A stretch of 64,000 bases of DNA. Source: Buttiauxella gaviniae ATCC 51604. Its GTDB lineage: Bacteria; Pseudomonadota; Gammaproteobacteria; Enterobacterales; Enterobacteriaceae. The notes below the pieces were generated by a model that had not been told where the DNA came from, did not search any database, and saw nothing but the letters and a program-made list of their open reading frames with translations. This document shows, piece by piece, positions 37,969-46,820 of this stretch. Position numbers and translations under genes: made by a program. The stretch lies in assembly GCF_001654835.1 (NCBI RefSeq), contig NZ_LXEP01000003.1:186001-250000 (forward strand), written 5' to 3'. Numbering within the stretch: position 1 is the first letter of the stretch; each line of letters starts with the position of its first letter.

Positions 37969-38499
37969 ATGAAATCAATCATTAAAATGCGCATATTTTT
38001 TCCTTTCATGATTTTTGCTTTTGTTCCATCTGCAAATGCCGTCGTGGCAACCAACACATTTCAGGTACAAATTACTATTACTGCTTCGTGCGTTGTGACT
38101 ACTGGCAGCGGGGCAAATATTAATCTGGGCTCTGTCGGTAGTACTGCAACTAACACAACCGGGAATAGCTCCTTTACTGTCCAGTGCTCAAGAACCACTC
38201 CTTATTTCATCGGCCTTGCACCATCCACCGTCAATGGTGGCAATACCACAGGTGCTGGATCTATGTCATCGGTCGATAACAGTGGAACAAACAGCGATAA
38301 AGTCCCTTATCAGTTACATCAAACATCAGGCACAGGTCCCGTCTGGGGTAATACTGCCACCACCTCCGCAGTAGGCAACGGTGTTGGTGGAACTGGTTCA
38401 GGAGTGGCGCAAACCTATACTGTATATGCAGTTGCCACCAGCGCAAACTTCGCACCTGATAGCTATGCAGACACTGTAACCGTTAACGTAAACTATTAA
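37969..38499 (+). CDS. Csu-type major pilin (spore coat U domain)
   Basis: Structural subunit of an archaic chaperone-usher pilus, 176 residues from the ATG at 37969. Signal peptide ends at PSANA; the rest is one SCPU domain with the family end pattern YTVYAVATSANFAPDSYADTVTVNVNY and two cysteines (ASCVV, VQCS). It resembles CsuA/B of Acinetobacter-type Csu pili in layout. It is the first gene of a four-gene operon. The long AT-rich upstream region suggests complex or silenced expression. Confidence 0.85.
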   Translation: MKSIIKMRIFFPFMIFAFVPSANAVVATNTFQVQITITASCVVTTGSGANINLGSVGSTATNTTGNSSFTVQCSRTTPYFIGLAPSTVNGGNTTGAGSMSSVDNSGTNSDKVPYQLHQTSGTGPVWGNTATTSAVGNGVGGTGSGVAQTYTVYAVATSANFAPDSYADTVTVNVNY

Positions 38500-38520
38500 T
38501 ATAAAGGACTATTTATAAAA

Positions 38521-39240
38521 ATGAAGCCACAGACGCGAACGGTTATTGGGGTTATGTGCCTGTTATCGGCGGCAGTATTTGCACAAAATACGGTGGCAAG
38601 CGGCCTACAAGTTTCGCCTGTGACACTGACCCTACAAAGTATACAAAATGCTGATGGCATCTGGTTAATGAACCAGGGTGAAGAGGCCATAAATGCGCAA
38701 GTTCGTGTTTATAGTTGGAACCAGCAAAGTTATGAAGACCAGCTCAACTCTTCTCAGAATCTGGTTATTAGCCCGCCAATGCTCAAACTGGCACCCGGTG
38801 AGAAACAGTTGATTCGAGTGATTCACATGGGGCCTGCCTCAAATACTGTGGAGGAAGCTTATAGGCTGTCAATCAATGAACTGCCTCCAGCCGAACTACA
38901 AAAAAATAAAATTCAGTTCGTTTTGCATTATTCAATTCCCGTTTTTATTCAACCTAAAGGTGCCAGCGAGCATTCAGCAAAATTGCAGTGGGGAATCCAA
39001 CGTATTGGTAGTGAAGCATTTCTTGAAGTGAGCAATAAGGGGGATAGCCATGCTCAGTTGTCTGGTGCTTCATATATCAACACGCAAGGTAGAAGAAAAG
39101 AAATAACACAGGGGCTATTGGGATACGTACTTCCCGGCGCAACCATGCGCTGGAAATTGCCTTTCCCTGCCTCGGATACTGCCCCTGGAAGCAAATTAGA
39201 AGTTACTATAAATGGACAAAAAAAGGTGCAGGAACTTTAA
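38521..39240 (+). CDS. Periplasmic pilus chaperone (CsuC-like)
   Basis: Two-domain immunoglobulin-like chaperone that folds and delivers SCPU pilins to the usher; 239 residues with an N-terminal signal (MKPQTRTVIGVM...TVAS). The first domain has LQVSPVTLTLQ and the edge strand KLAPGEKQLIRVI; the second starts near IPVFIQPKG. It is 21 bases after the pilin, and its 3' end overlaps the usher gene by 29 bases. Confidence 0.88.
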   Translation: MKPQTRTVIGVMCLLSAAVFAQNTVASGLQVSPVTLTLQSIQNADGIWLMNQGEEAINAQVRVYSWNQQSYEDQLNSSQNLVISPPMLKLAPGEKQLIRVIHMGPASNTVEEAYRLSINELPPAELQKNKIQFVLHYSIPVFIQPKGASEHSAKLQWGIQRIGSEAFLEVSNKGDSHAQLSGASYINTQGRRKEITQGLLGYVLPGATMRWKLPFPASDTAPGSKLEVTINGQKKVQEL

Positions 39241-41578
39241 GGTAATCATTAGAATAATGATAGTTCTTCTGCTCGGTGGAATATTAGCGCCAGGAATTAC
39301 CTTGGCCAATGATAATAATTCCATCACACCAGTGATTAGTAACGATAACGAACATTCTAATGCAATAGATTTGTATCTTGACGTCACTTTGAATGGAAAC
39401 CATATTGGCATCGAACATTTTAGTGAGCTTGCTGGTAAATTATATAGCAACAAAGAAACACTACAAAAAATAGGGTTTAAATTGCCTGATGAACCGGCCC
39501 AATCGATTCGTCTTGATAGTTTAAGTCAATTACAATTTGATTATGATGTTTCATCACAAACACTGAAATTGACTGCCCCTCTTAGCACCTTGAATTTAAA
39601 TACCACCAAACTCAATCAAGTTGATATTCCTCCGCCGGTCGTCTCCACATCACGGGGCATGTTACTCAATTATGATGTTTACGCAGCGCAAGGCGACGGA
39701 AGTAACGTCAGCAGCTTTACTGAATTACGCGCATTTAATTCAGCAGGGGTGCTGAGCTCAACTCAATTAACTCAATACTCCACGCAAACTGATGGAGTTA
39801 CGGCCGATAACAATTTCAGTCGCCTTGATACGCAGTGGCGGTCGTCGTTTCCTGACCGTCTCCTTAGCTTAACCCTCGGTGACACACTCACCAGCAGCCT
39901 CACATGGTCGCGCCCGACACGCATCGCGGGTATTCAAATAGGCACTGATTTCAACCTGCAACCTAATATGCCGACCACACCGCTACCCTCTTTTTTAGGT
40001 TCGGCAACGGTACCGTCAAATGTGGAATTATTTATAAATGGCATGAAATATTATAACGGAGAAGTGCCTGCGGGGAATTTTGAAATCAACACCCAGCCTA
40101 ATATCAGCGGTGCGGGCTACGCACAGGTGAATATGACTGATGCATTGGGTCGAACGACGACACAGAGCTTTTCCTTTTACCAGGATCAGCAGCTATTACG
40201 CGAAGGGCTGACACAATGGTCAGCTGAACTGGGGGTGGTACGCGAAAATTACGGGATCTCTTCATTTGATTACGCCAGCACACCTTCCTTTAGTGGAACC
40301 TGGCGGCGGGGTATCAGTAACAGTTTTACAGGTGGCGTTCATTCTGAAGTAAGCAAACAGTTGCTCAATTCTGGATTCAGTATGGACTGGATACCTGGCG
40401 GTCGTGTTGGCACCCTATCAACGTCTCTGGCTATGAGCACCGACGCGGGTGACAACGGAATGTTGTATAGCCTGGGTTATCGCTGGATTGGCAGCAATTT
40501 TAACTTCAGCACCTCGACGATTGCCACCGCAGGTGATTACCGTGATATCGCCAGCCGCTATGGTTCAGCACCGCCATCACTTAATAGCAATGTTGTCGTT
40601 GGGTACAACATGCCCTCATATGGCAATGTCAGTCTGAGCTACCTGCAATATCGCTACCCACAGGAAACCTCAGTACGTTACGCGGGTGCAAACTGGTATG
40701 CGGCGGTAGCAAATAATATTTACCTCACTGCTGGCGTGAATCAAAACGTAGACGACAGCCGGGATCGGAACCTCTACCTGACTGCCACATTTATCCTTAG
40801 TAATAACCTTAGCGCCAGCAGCACAGTACAACGCACGAATGATGAAAACGGTTATATGCTTAATGCCAGCCGTACCCAACCTTCAGATGGGGGTTGGGGC
40901 TGGAATCTTGCAGCAAGCCAACAATCTTCCCAACAAAACGGCCAGGGAGAATTGGGTTACCTGGGTCGCTATGGCAAAGTTTACAGCGGTTTTAACCGCA
41001 CTTCCGATACGCAGTATGCCTATGCTGGTGGTAGCGGCTCCCTGGTGATGATGGGGGGCGGTTTGTTTGCCGCGCGCACAATTGATGATGGCTTTGCCGT
41101 TGTCTCCACCGACGGTATTCCTGATTTGCCAATCAAACTGCAAAACAATCTCATCGGCACCAGCAACAGCCAGGGCTTGCTACTAGTGACGCCAATTAAA
41201 AGCTATGAAAATAATCTGTTAAGCATCGACCCGATGAACTTACCCGCCAATACGCGTATCGACCAGGTTAATGCTTACGCAACACCTGCCGACCGTTCTG
41301 GTTCGCTAGTCAAATTTGGTATTACACCGGTTCGCGCCGCGCAAATAATCGTGGTTGATACACAAGGAAAACCGATTGAGGAAGGGACACAGGTAGAGCT
41401 GAATGCTAAGCAAAACCAGCAAACCATCGTGGGTTTTGATGGTCTGGTTTATTTCGATACGCTGGAACTGCATAACACATTAAAAGTGATGGCCGCCAAA
41501 GGCACTTGCTCAGTGCAGTTCGATTACCCGCAGAAGGCTGCCAGCATTGCGCAACTTGGCCCACTCGTTTGTCGTTAA
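39212..41578 (+). CDS. Outer-membrane usher (CsuD-like)
   Basis: 24-strand beta-barrel pore for pilus assembly, 788 residues. After an N-terminal hydrophobic segment come the periplasmic N domain (LYLDVTLNGNHIG), the barrel with repeated aromatic strands, a plug region near NVELFINGMKYYNGEVPAGNFEI, and C-terminal domains ending TCSVQFDYP...GPLVC. The start at 39212 overlaps the chaperone gene by 29 bases; an ATG at 39257, right before the hydrophobic core of the signal, is a possible alternative. Confidence 0.88.
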   Translation: MDKKRCRNFKVIIRIMIVLLLGGILAPGITLANDNNSITPVISNDNEHSNAIDLYLDVTLNGNHIGIEHFSELAGKLYSNKETLQKIGFKLPDEPAQSIRLDSLSQLQFDYDVSSQTLKLTAPLSTLNLNTTKLNQVDIPPPVVSTSRGMLLNYDVYAAQGDGSNVSSFTELRAFNSAGVLSSTQLTQYSTQTDGVTADNNFSRLDTQWRSSFPDRLLSLTLGDTLTSSLTWSRPTRIAGIQIGTDFNLQPNMPTTPLPSFLGSATVPSNVELFINGMKYYNGEVPAGNFEINTQPNISGAGYAQVNMTDALGRTTTQSFSFYQDQQLLREGLTQWSAELGVVRENYGISSFDYASTPSFSGTWRRGISNSFTGGVHSEVSKQLLNSGFSMDWIPGGRVGTLSTSLAMSTDAGDNGMLYSLGYRWIGSNFNFSTSTIATAGDYRDIASRYGSAPPSLNSNVVVGYNMPSYGNVSLSYLQYRYPQETSVRYAGANWYAAVANNIYLTAGVNQNVDDSRDRNLYLTATFILSNNLSASSTVQRTNDENGYMLNASRTQPSDGGWGWNLAASQQSSQQNGQGELGYLGRYGKVYSGFNRTSDTQYAYAGGSGSLVMMGGGLFAARTIDDGFAVVSTDGIPDLPIKLQNNLIGTSNSQGLLLVTPIKSYENNLLSIDPMNLPANTRIDQVNAYATPADRSGSLVKFGITPVRAAQIIVVDTQGKPIEEGTQVELNAKQNQQTIVGFDGLVYFDTLELHNTLKVMAAKGTCSVQFDYPQKAASIAQLGPLVCR

Positions 41579-41619
41579 GGACGAGATGAATTGCTCTTGT
41601 TAAGAGAAAGGAAACCTAT

Positions 41620-42591
41620 ATGCGTTTAAGAGCGTTATTTTTCTTCGCAGTCTTAAGTTTGTTTCCTGGTGTTAGCCACGCGCTAAGTTGCTCAATCAGT
41701 GGCGTGCAGCCCATTAATTTTGGGAATGTAAGTCCACTGTCCAGCACAGGTGCTGAAACGTCGATGACGTTCAGCTATTCGTGCAGCAAAGTCCTTACAG
41801 ATGTGCTTAGCGCGATCACTCTTTGCTTTAATATTGGCGCGTCGAGTAATGGCCAGACTAACCCTCACGGCATGTCTTTTGCTGGCCCACCAGCCAGCAC
41901 ATTGAACTATCAACTCTATCAAAACCAAGCTCATACTGTAATTTGGGGAAATCAGAACCAGGCTGGAACCCCTCCTCCCATGGCCCAAATAGCGCTCCTC
42001 AATCTCACGCCCGTAACGGGTAGTCTGACAGTTTACGCAAAGCTTACGACACCCCAAATCACCGCGGCTCCCGGTAGCTATTTAGATGTTTTTAATTCTG
42101 CCACCGCAAGTGTTACCACGAATACAGGCCTGGCTCTCCCCCCAGCTGACTGCGGCAATGGAACCGGCCCGAGTTTCCCGTTTAACGTGACCGCAGTCGT
42201 GACCAAGCAATGCAACATTAGCTTCGTCAATAATATAAGTATTGGCCCGGTAACAATGAATCAATCCAATATCGGATCGAGTAATACTCTTGGTGTCGCC
42301 TGCTCGAATAATACCCCTTATTCGATAGGGCTTAGTCCATCGAACGGCAGTACCACAGGCAGCGGACAAATGAAAACCAGCGGGAGCGGGAGCAATACAG
42401 ATTTAGTCCCGTATCAACTGCGTTCAACGTCGGGCCAGTCCGGGACTCCATGGGGAAGTATTACAGCAAACAGTGTCAATGGCACCGGTACTGGATCGAC
42501 CACTGCATATACCGTTTACGCAACCGTACCCAATGCAAATTACGCCCCGGATAATTACGCCGATACCGTCACCATTAATGTGACGTACTGA
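41620..42591 (+). CDS. Csu-type tip adhesin with two SCPU domains
   Basis: CsuE-like two-domain subunit expected at the pilus tip; 323 residues. Signal peptide ends at VSHA; the first SCPU domain (about 23-185) starts LSCSISGVQPINFGNV, and the second (about 190-323) ends TVYATVPNANYAPDNYADTVTINVTY, closely similar to the pilin at 37969. In known Csu pili the tip N-domain binds hydrophobic surfaces. It ends the operon, tail to tail with a LysR gene. Confidence 0.85.
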   Translation: MRLRALFFFAVLSLFPGVSHALSCSISGVQPINFGNVSPLSSTGAETSMTFSYSCSKVLTDVLSAITLCFNIGASSNGQTNPHGMSFAGPPASTLNYQLYQNQAHTVIWGNQNQAGTPPPMAQIALLNLTPVTGSLTVYAKLTTPQITAAPGSYLDVFNSATASVTTNTGLALPPADCGNGTGPSFPFNVTAVVTKQCNISFVNNISIGPVTMNQSNIGSSNTLGVACSNNTPYSIGLSPSNGSTTGSGQMKTSGSGSNTDLVPYQLRSTSGQSGTPWGSITANSVNGTGTGSTTAYTVYATVPNANYAPDNYADTVTINVTY

Positions 42592-42616
42592 AAAAGGTAA
42601 ATGGCTCGCGGCCTGA

Positions 42617-43552
42617 TTAACGCGCAGATCGGGTGCCGGTTAGACTTGGCATCACCTCTTTCATTAGCTCAATAAATTTGCGCAGACGTGCCGGGTAGTA
42701 ACTCGCGTAAGGATAGAGCAGATAGATGGGTAAAGGTGCAGCCTGCCAGTTAGGGAGAACATGCTGCAACGTGCCCTCCGCCAAATCCTCTTTCACAACC
42801 CATGATGAAACCATCCCTACACCCAATCCGTTTAAAGCTGCCTTACGCACCGCGTACAGGCTATCCGTGCTCAGTCTCGGGGTAATATCGAAGCGGAAAG
42901 GGTCGCCGCTGGTTCCCTCGTTTAACGTCACTTCATTGCGATAAAAACTACTCAGCGCCACCCACGGGAATTTCACCAAATCCGCGGCTTCATTAACCGG
43001 CCCATGGCTTGCAAGTAGTGAAGGAGCAGCCACCACGATACGCGGCACTTCCGCCAGTAAAATGGCGACCACAGAAGGATCGGTGATTGCCCCAACATGA
43101 ATCGCACAATCAATTCCTTCAGGGATAAAGTCCGGCGAACGATCGTTAAGAATCCACTCAATATTGATTTGCGGATAGCGCGCCAGGTAATCGCCAAGCG
43201 GCCCAATCAGTTGATCCTGCCCGAATGCGTGTGGCGCACGTACGCGCAGCACCCCGGCCGGTTCGTCCCTTGCACCACTAACTTCATCTTCCAGAAGGTG
43301 CCAGTTTTCAATCAACCTGCGGGCATGCTGATAGCAGCGTTCGCCGTCATCTGTCAGCTTCATGGTGTGGGTAGTACGCTGGATTAACTTAACGCCAAGC
43401 ATTTGTTCGAGGCTTTGCAAGCGTCGGCTTATTGTTGGCTGGGTAGTATCCATTTGTGCGGCTGCGGCTGAAAGGCTGCCGCTCTCAACGATTCGCACAA
43501 AGGTTTGCAAAATGGCTATACGGTCGCCAGCGGGATTAAAGTTTTTATTCAT
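42617..43552 (-). CDS. LysR-family regulator
   Basis: Transcription regulator of 311 residues with a typical N-terminal helix-turn-helix (GSLSAAAAQMDTTQPTISRRLQSLEQ) and a CrgA-type effector domain (PAGVLRVRAPHAFGQDQLI). It is divergent from the MFS gene at 43647, with 94 bases between them, so it probably controls that transporter. The inducer is unknown. Confidence 0.88.
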   Translation of the reverse strand: MNKNFNPAGDRIAILQTFVRIVESGSLSAAAAQMDTTQPTISRRLQSLEQMLGVKLIQRTTHTMKLTDDGERCYQHARRLIENWHLLEDEVSGARDEPAGVLRVRAPHAFGQDQLIGPLGDYLARYPQINIEWILNDRSPDFIPEGIDCAIHVGAITDPSVVAILLAEVPRIVVAAPSLLASHGPVNEAADLVKFPWVALSSFYRNEVTLNEGTSGDPFRFDITPRLSTDSLYAVRKAALNGLGVGMVSSWVVKEDLAEGTLQHVLPNWQAAPLPIYLLYPYASYYPARLRKFIELMKEVMPSLTGTRSAR

Positions 43553-43646
43553 ACGTTACGTGTATAACAGTTTTACCCCTGCGGGGGCTACAGCCGAAAG
43601 CAAAAAACGACAAGAATGGCCGCACATTAACCCACTGGAGCGAGCC

Positions 43647-44855
43647 ATGAGCCAGCTTTCCACAATGACCACATCAACGTCCAACACCATGCTGTCTGGC
43701 AAAATCGTTTTTCTCCTCGCCCTTGGCGCGGGCCTGAGTGTTGCCTCAATTTATTATAGCCAGCCAATGTTGGGGATTATCGGCAGCACGTTCCATGCCC
43801 GTGTCGGTGATGTCGGCCTGGTACCCACACTGACGCAAATTGGTTATGCGCTCGGCATTTTGTTGCTCGCCCCACTTGGGGATCGCTTTGACCGCCGTCG
43901 TATCATTCTGATTAAAGGCACCCTGCTTTCGTTGACGTTACTGCTGTGTGGATCCTCCTCTTCCTGGCATGTGCTATTACTCAGCAGTCTGGCAATTGGC
44001 CTGGTTGCGACCGTTGCGCAAGATATTATCCCTGCCGCCGCCACACTGGCCTCTGACAGCAATCGGGGTAAGACCGTGGGAATGGTAATGACTGGGCTTC
44101 TGGCGGGCATTCTGCTTTCACGTGTATTTAGTGGCATCGTGGCAGAACTATGGGGCTGGCGTAGTGTTTATACTATTGCGGCGGTAGGTGTTTGGGTCGT
44201 CACGCTGACACTCTGGTACGTACTACCCTCTTTCAAGCCGCAAACCACACTACGCTATCCCGCACTACTGCGCTCATTAGGCAAACTGTGGATGGAGTAT
44301 TCGGCTTTACGTCGTGCCGCTCTGGCACAAGGGTTGTTGTCGATTGCGTTCAGCGCTTTTTGGTCAACGCTTGCGATTATGCTGGCAGAGCGCTTCCATA
44401 TGGGCTCTGCCGTAGCCGGTACTTTTGGCCTGGCAGGTGCAGCAGGAGCGCTCGCCGCACCGCTGGCAGGTTCACTTGCTGACCGTCGTGGCCCTGATTT
44501 CGTCACGAAAATTGCAGCCGCGTTGGTTGTTATCTCCTTTGCCCTGATGTTTGTGATGCCGTTTGTTCCCGTCCCTGTGCAACTGGCTATTATCGCCATT
44601 AGTGCGGTCGGGTTTGACCTGGGTATTCAGGCCTCACTGGTGGCACATCAAACCATCATCTATGCGTTAAATCCGGCTGCCCGTAGTCGCCTGAACGCCA
44701 TTATGTTTACCGTGGTGTTTATCGGCATGGCAGTAGGTGCAACGCTGGGTAGTAAAGCGCTGGAAACCTTCGGCTGGACGGGAATGGTTGGGCTGGCAAC
44801 GTTCGCGGCACTGTGCGGATTGCTTATCCGCTTAATGGGGCGCTCCGCCAAATAA
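43647..44855 (+). CDS. MFS transporter, divergent to LysR
   Basis: Twelve-segment major-facilitator protein of 402 residues. It has the family loop LAPLGDRFDRRRI between segments 2 and 3 and ASIYYSQPMLGIIG in segment 1, as in YnfM/YgaY-type sugar-efflux-like or drug exporters. I chose the ATG at 43647 (TGGAG 8 bases upstream); the frame is open back to 43362 through the LysR gene and promoter, which cannot be coding. Substrate unknown. Confidence 0.87.
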   Translation: MSQLSTMTTSTSNTMLSGKIVFLLALGAGLSVASIYYSQPMLGIIGSTFHARVGDVGLVPTLTQIGYALGILLLAPLGDRFDRRRIILIKGTLLSLTLLLCGSSSSWHVLLLSSLAIGLVATVAQDIIPAAATLASDSNRGKTVGMVMTGLLAGILLSRVFSGIVAELWGWRSVYTIAAVGVWVVTLTLWYVLPSFKPQTTLRYPALLRSLGKLWMEYSALRRAALAQGLLSIAFSAFWSTLAIMLAERFHMGSAVAGTFGLAGAAGALAAPLAGSLADRRGPDFVTKIAAALVVISFALMFVMPFVPVPVQLAIIAISAVGFDLGIQASLVAHQTIIYALNPAARSRLNAIMFTVVFIGMAVGATLGSKALETFGWTGMVGLATFAALCGLLIRLMGRSAK

Positions 44856-44857
44856 AC

Positions 44858-44886
44858 AATCACCACCTCTACGGGAGGTGGTGATT
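44858..44886. terminator. Hairpin after MFS gene
   Basis: Twelve-base stem AATCACCACCTC/GAGGTGGTGATT with a five-base loop directly after the stop. No T run, but the stability and position suggest a transcription end for the convergent genes. Confidence 0.5.
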
Positions 44887-44930
44887 CGCCAATGAGCTTC
44901 CAGCAATCACAATCGTCGCGGTAACAGGAA

Positions 44931-45215
44931 TTATTGCGTCTCAGTCACCGCGTGAATTTGGCCAGTAAATCCTGTTTTAGCAATCGCCGATAGCAGTTGT
45001 TGATTATCAAAATTGTCCGGAACAATGACTTGTGCCTGATGCGTTTTTAATGACGCCTTTGCTTTGATAACCCCATCGGTACTGCGCAAAGCCTGATTTA
45101 TCGAAATCACGCAGAGCGGGCAGTTCATCTGCCCTATATCTATAGTGACCATTTTATTGGCCGCCCAACTTAGAGGCGTCAACAAAAGCAGCCCCAGGCA
45201 TAAAAATCTCTTCAT
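44931..45215 (-). CDS. Exported heavy-metal-associated (HMA/MerP-like) protein
   Basis: Small periplasmic metal-binding protein of 94 residues: a signal peptide (MKRFLCLGLLLLTPLSWA), then one ferredoxin-like HMA fold. The metal site is GQMNCPLCV (Cys32, Cys35), a C-x-x-C variant of the MerP motif. The ATG overlaps the stop of the MerT-like gene (ATGA), so the two are coupled. The longer open frame to 45332 is not needed. Mercury, copper or another soft metal is possible; no merR or merA lies nearby. Confidence 0.82.
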   Translation of the reverse strand: MKRFLCLGLLLLTPLSWAANKMVTIDIGQMNCPLCVISINQALRSTDGVIKAKASLKTHQAQVIVPDNFDNQQLLSAIAKTGFTGQIHAVTETQ

Positions 45216-45574
45216 TCCATACTTTCCCAAATCCAGGGTAAGACATACGGATAAGTGGTCAGGAACAGTACCAATGGCACTGATAACCAATACAACAAGA
45301 CCAGCACGCGGCGGCTGACAACACTTGTGCATATTGGCTTAGGGGACAAATAGAGCCGCCAGAATCCACGAACCATCAATCCCAGGGAGACAATTACCAT
45401 GGGAATTTGTAACCAGGGTAGCGTCGGGATCCCTGTGAGTCCTGCAGCTGAAATACCAAACAACAGATACAGCAACGGCCCAATGCAGCACAGTGTTGAA
45501 GCGCCAGCGGCAATTAATGCCGCCAGCAACGTGACTAAATTACCCTTAATGCTGTTCGGTGCTGACGTAGTCAT
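45212..45574 (-). CDS. MerT-like inner-membrane metal transporter
   Basis: Small membrane protein of 120 residues with three to four membrane segments. The vicinal pair Cys29-Cys30 (STLCCIGPLLYLLFG) corresponds to the first-helix cysteine pair of MerT, and Cys82 (SPKPICT) to the cytoplasmic-loop cysteine. The start at 45574 lies 29 bases inside the transglutaminase-like gene, and the stop overlaps the HMA gene. Membership in the MerT family is clear by pattern; the transported ion is not. Confidence 0.8.
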   Translation of the reverse strand: MTTSAPNSIKGNLVTLLAALIAAGASTLCCIGPLLYLLFGISAAGLTGIPTLPWLQIPMVIVSLGLMVRGFWRLYLSPKPICTSVVSRRVLVLLYWLSVPLVLFLTTYPYVLPWIWESME

Positions 45575-46691
45575 AGCTAAATGCTGCCGGGTCGTAGAAG
45601 TTTAAAGGATCGCCATCTACTTCGGCATATGGGTAACCCAGATTGTTGACATCACCTTGTTCTGCTGCTGGATAAAGCGCGAAATCACGTGCATGATTAA
45701 AGCCCACCCAGTTCATTTCCCAATTGCCAAAGAGATAATCGCTAACCGCTTTTACAGCCGGATCACCATTCTCTTTCTTCTCGGTCAAACGCATTTTAGT
45801 GACATCTGCCGGGTCAGCCGGGATCCATCCAAAGCCCGCCAGCCAGAACATCGCGCGGCAATGCTGGCCACCATTTATTTTTGCAATACCCTGCTCATCT
45901 GCGCTGCCGAAAGCTTTCTTCGAATACTGCCCCAAGAGGCGGCTGGCACCAAGGCGAATACCGAACATTTCGCGCGCAGGAATCCCAACTGCGCGACACA
46001 GCGCGACAAAGACGGAGTTAATGTCGGTGCATTTACCACCCAATTTACCCGCTTTCAGTATTTCGCCCACATCACCTGTACCGCAACCAATCACAGCATC
46101 ATCGCGATGCATGTGTGTGCTAACCCAGTCGTGAATCAAACGAGCTTGTTTTATCGGTGCTTTTTCGCCACCAACAATTTTCAGTGCAGTCTCTTTTACG
46201 ATACCGTCGACAGGAATATGGGGAGTTGCCAGCAAGAAAGGTTTAATTTCGTCCGGGATGACTGCGTCTTGCTCAGGCAACAACCAGTCGGCTAGTTTAT
46301 TGTCTTTTAGCACTTCCCAATCATGGGTTTCGACCGTCATATCAACGCGAATATCCAGCGAGCCTTCAGAGTCCGGCCAGGTAACAAATAACATTCTGGC
46401 ACCATAACGGTTATTAGCCGTCAGGCTGGCTTTCTGGTAGTTACCGTTGAAGGAAAGGTCGAGCAAGGTCTGAAATGAAGTGTCTTCTGGTACAGGTATC
46501 CACAAATTAACTTTGCCCTGGGAACCTGCCGGCGCTTTGAGACTATACGTTTGTGTGACCACAAAACGGCGGGAGGTATCAGAAGATGCAATTGCCGGAT
46601 CATCAACACGTTTGGTTCCTGAAAATGCCGGACGAACCAAACCAATAGTTGATAGTGCTGCAACGCTTTTCAGAAAGTTTCGCCTTTCCAT
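45546..46691 (-). CDS. Tat-exported transglutaminase-like protein
   Basis: Protein of 381 residues with a twin-arginine-like signal (MERRNFLKSVAALS) and a transglutaminase-core domain. The Cys-His-Asp triad is visible: Cys221 in LGGKCTDINSVFVALCRAVGIPAR (given in two parts: LGGKCTDI and LCRAVGIPAR), His277 in NGGQHCRAMFW and Asp293 in IPADPADV. The N-terminal 40-150 part is a beta-rich domain. It is the first gene of a tight three-gene operon with the MerT-like and HMA genes. Function is unknown; it may be a peptidase or cross-linking enzyme of the periplasm. Confidence 0.82.
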   Translation of the reverse strand: MERRNFLKSVAALSTIGLVRPAFSGTKRVDDPAIASSDTSRRFVVTQTYSLKAPAGSQGKVNLWIPVPEDTSFQTLLDLSFNGNYQKASLTANNRYGARMLFVTWPDSEGSLDIRVDMTVETHDWEVLKDNKLADWLLPEQDAVIPDEIKPFLLATPHIPVDGIVKETALKIVGGEKAPIKQARLIHDWVSTHMHRDDAVIGCGTGDVGEILKAGKLGGKCTDINSVFVALCRAVGIPAREMFGIRLGASRLLGQYSKKAFGSADEQGIAKINGGQHCRAMFWLAGFGWIPADPADVTKMRLTEKKENGDPAVKAVSDYLFGNWEMNWVGFNHARDFALYPAAEQGDVNNLGYPYAEVDGDPLNFYDPAAFSYDYVSTEQH

Positions 46692-46820
46692 TGAGATATA
46701 CCTTCGGTCGCCAGAAAAAGCTGGCGCTTAACCCCGCACCTGCGGAGGTCGGCCAGTATTATGCAGTTTAGTATTCTGCTCAATTATAAACTGGATCAAT
46801 TGGTCGGCTGTTTATTGCCT

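Noticed and set aside
43362..43646. 95-codon N-terminal extension of the MFS protein
   Set aside because: It would read through the divergent LysR gene and the shared promoter; the ATG at 43647 has a ribosome-binding site and starts just before the first membrane segment.
44931..45574. Mercury resistance (mer) operon
   Set aside because: MerT- and MerP-like proteins are present but there is no merA reductase or merR regulator, and the HMA site differs from MerP. Function left open.
45657..46295. 212-residue plus-strand open frame opposite the transglutaminase-like gene
   Set aside because: The minus-strand gene has a full catalytic triad, Tat signal and coupled neighbours; the plus frame shows no domain.
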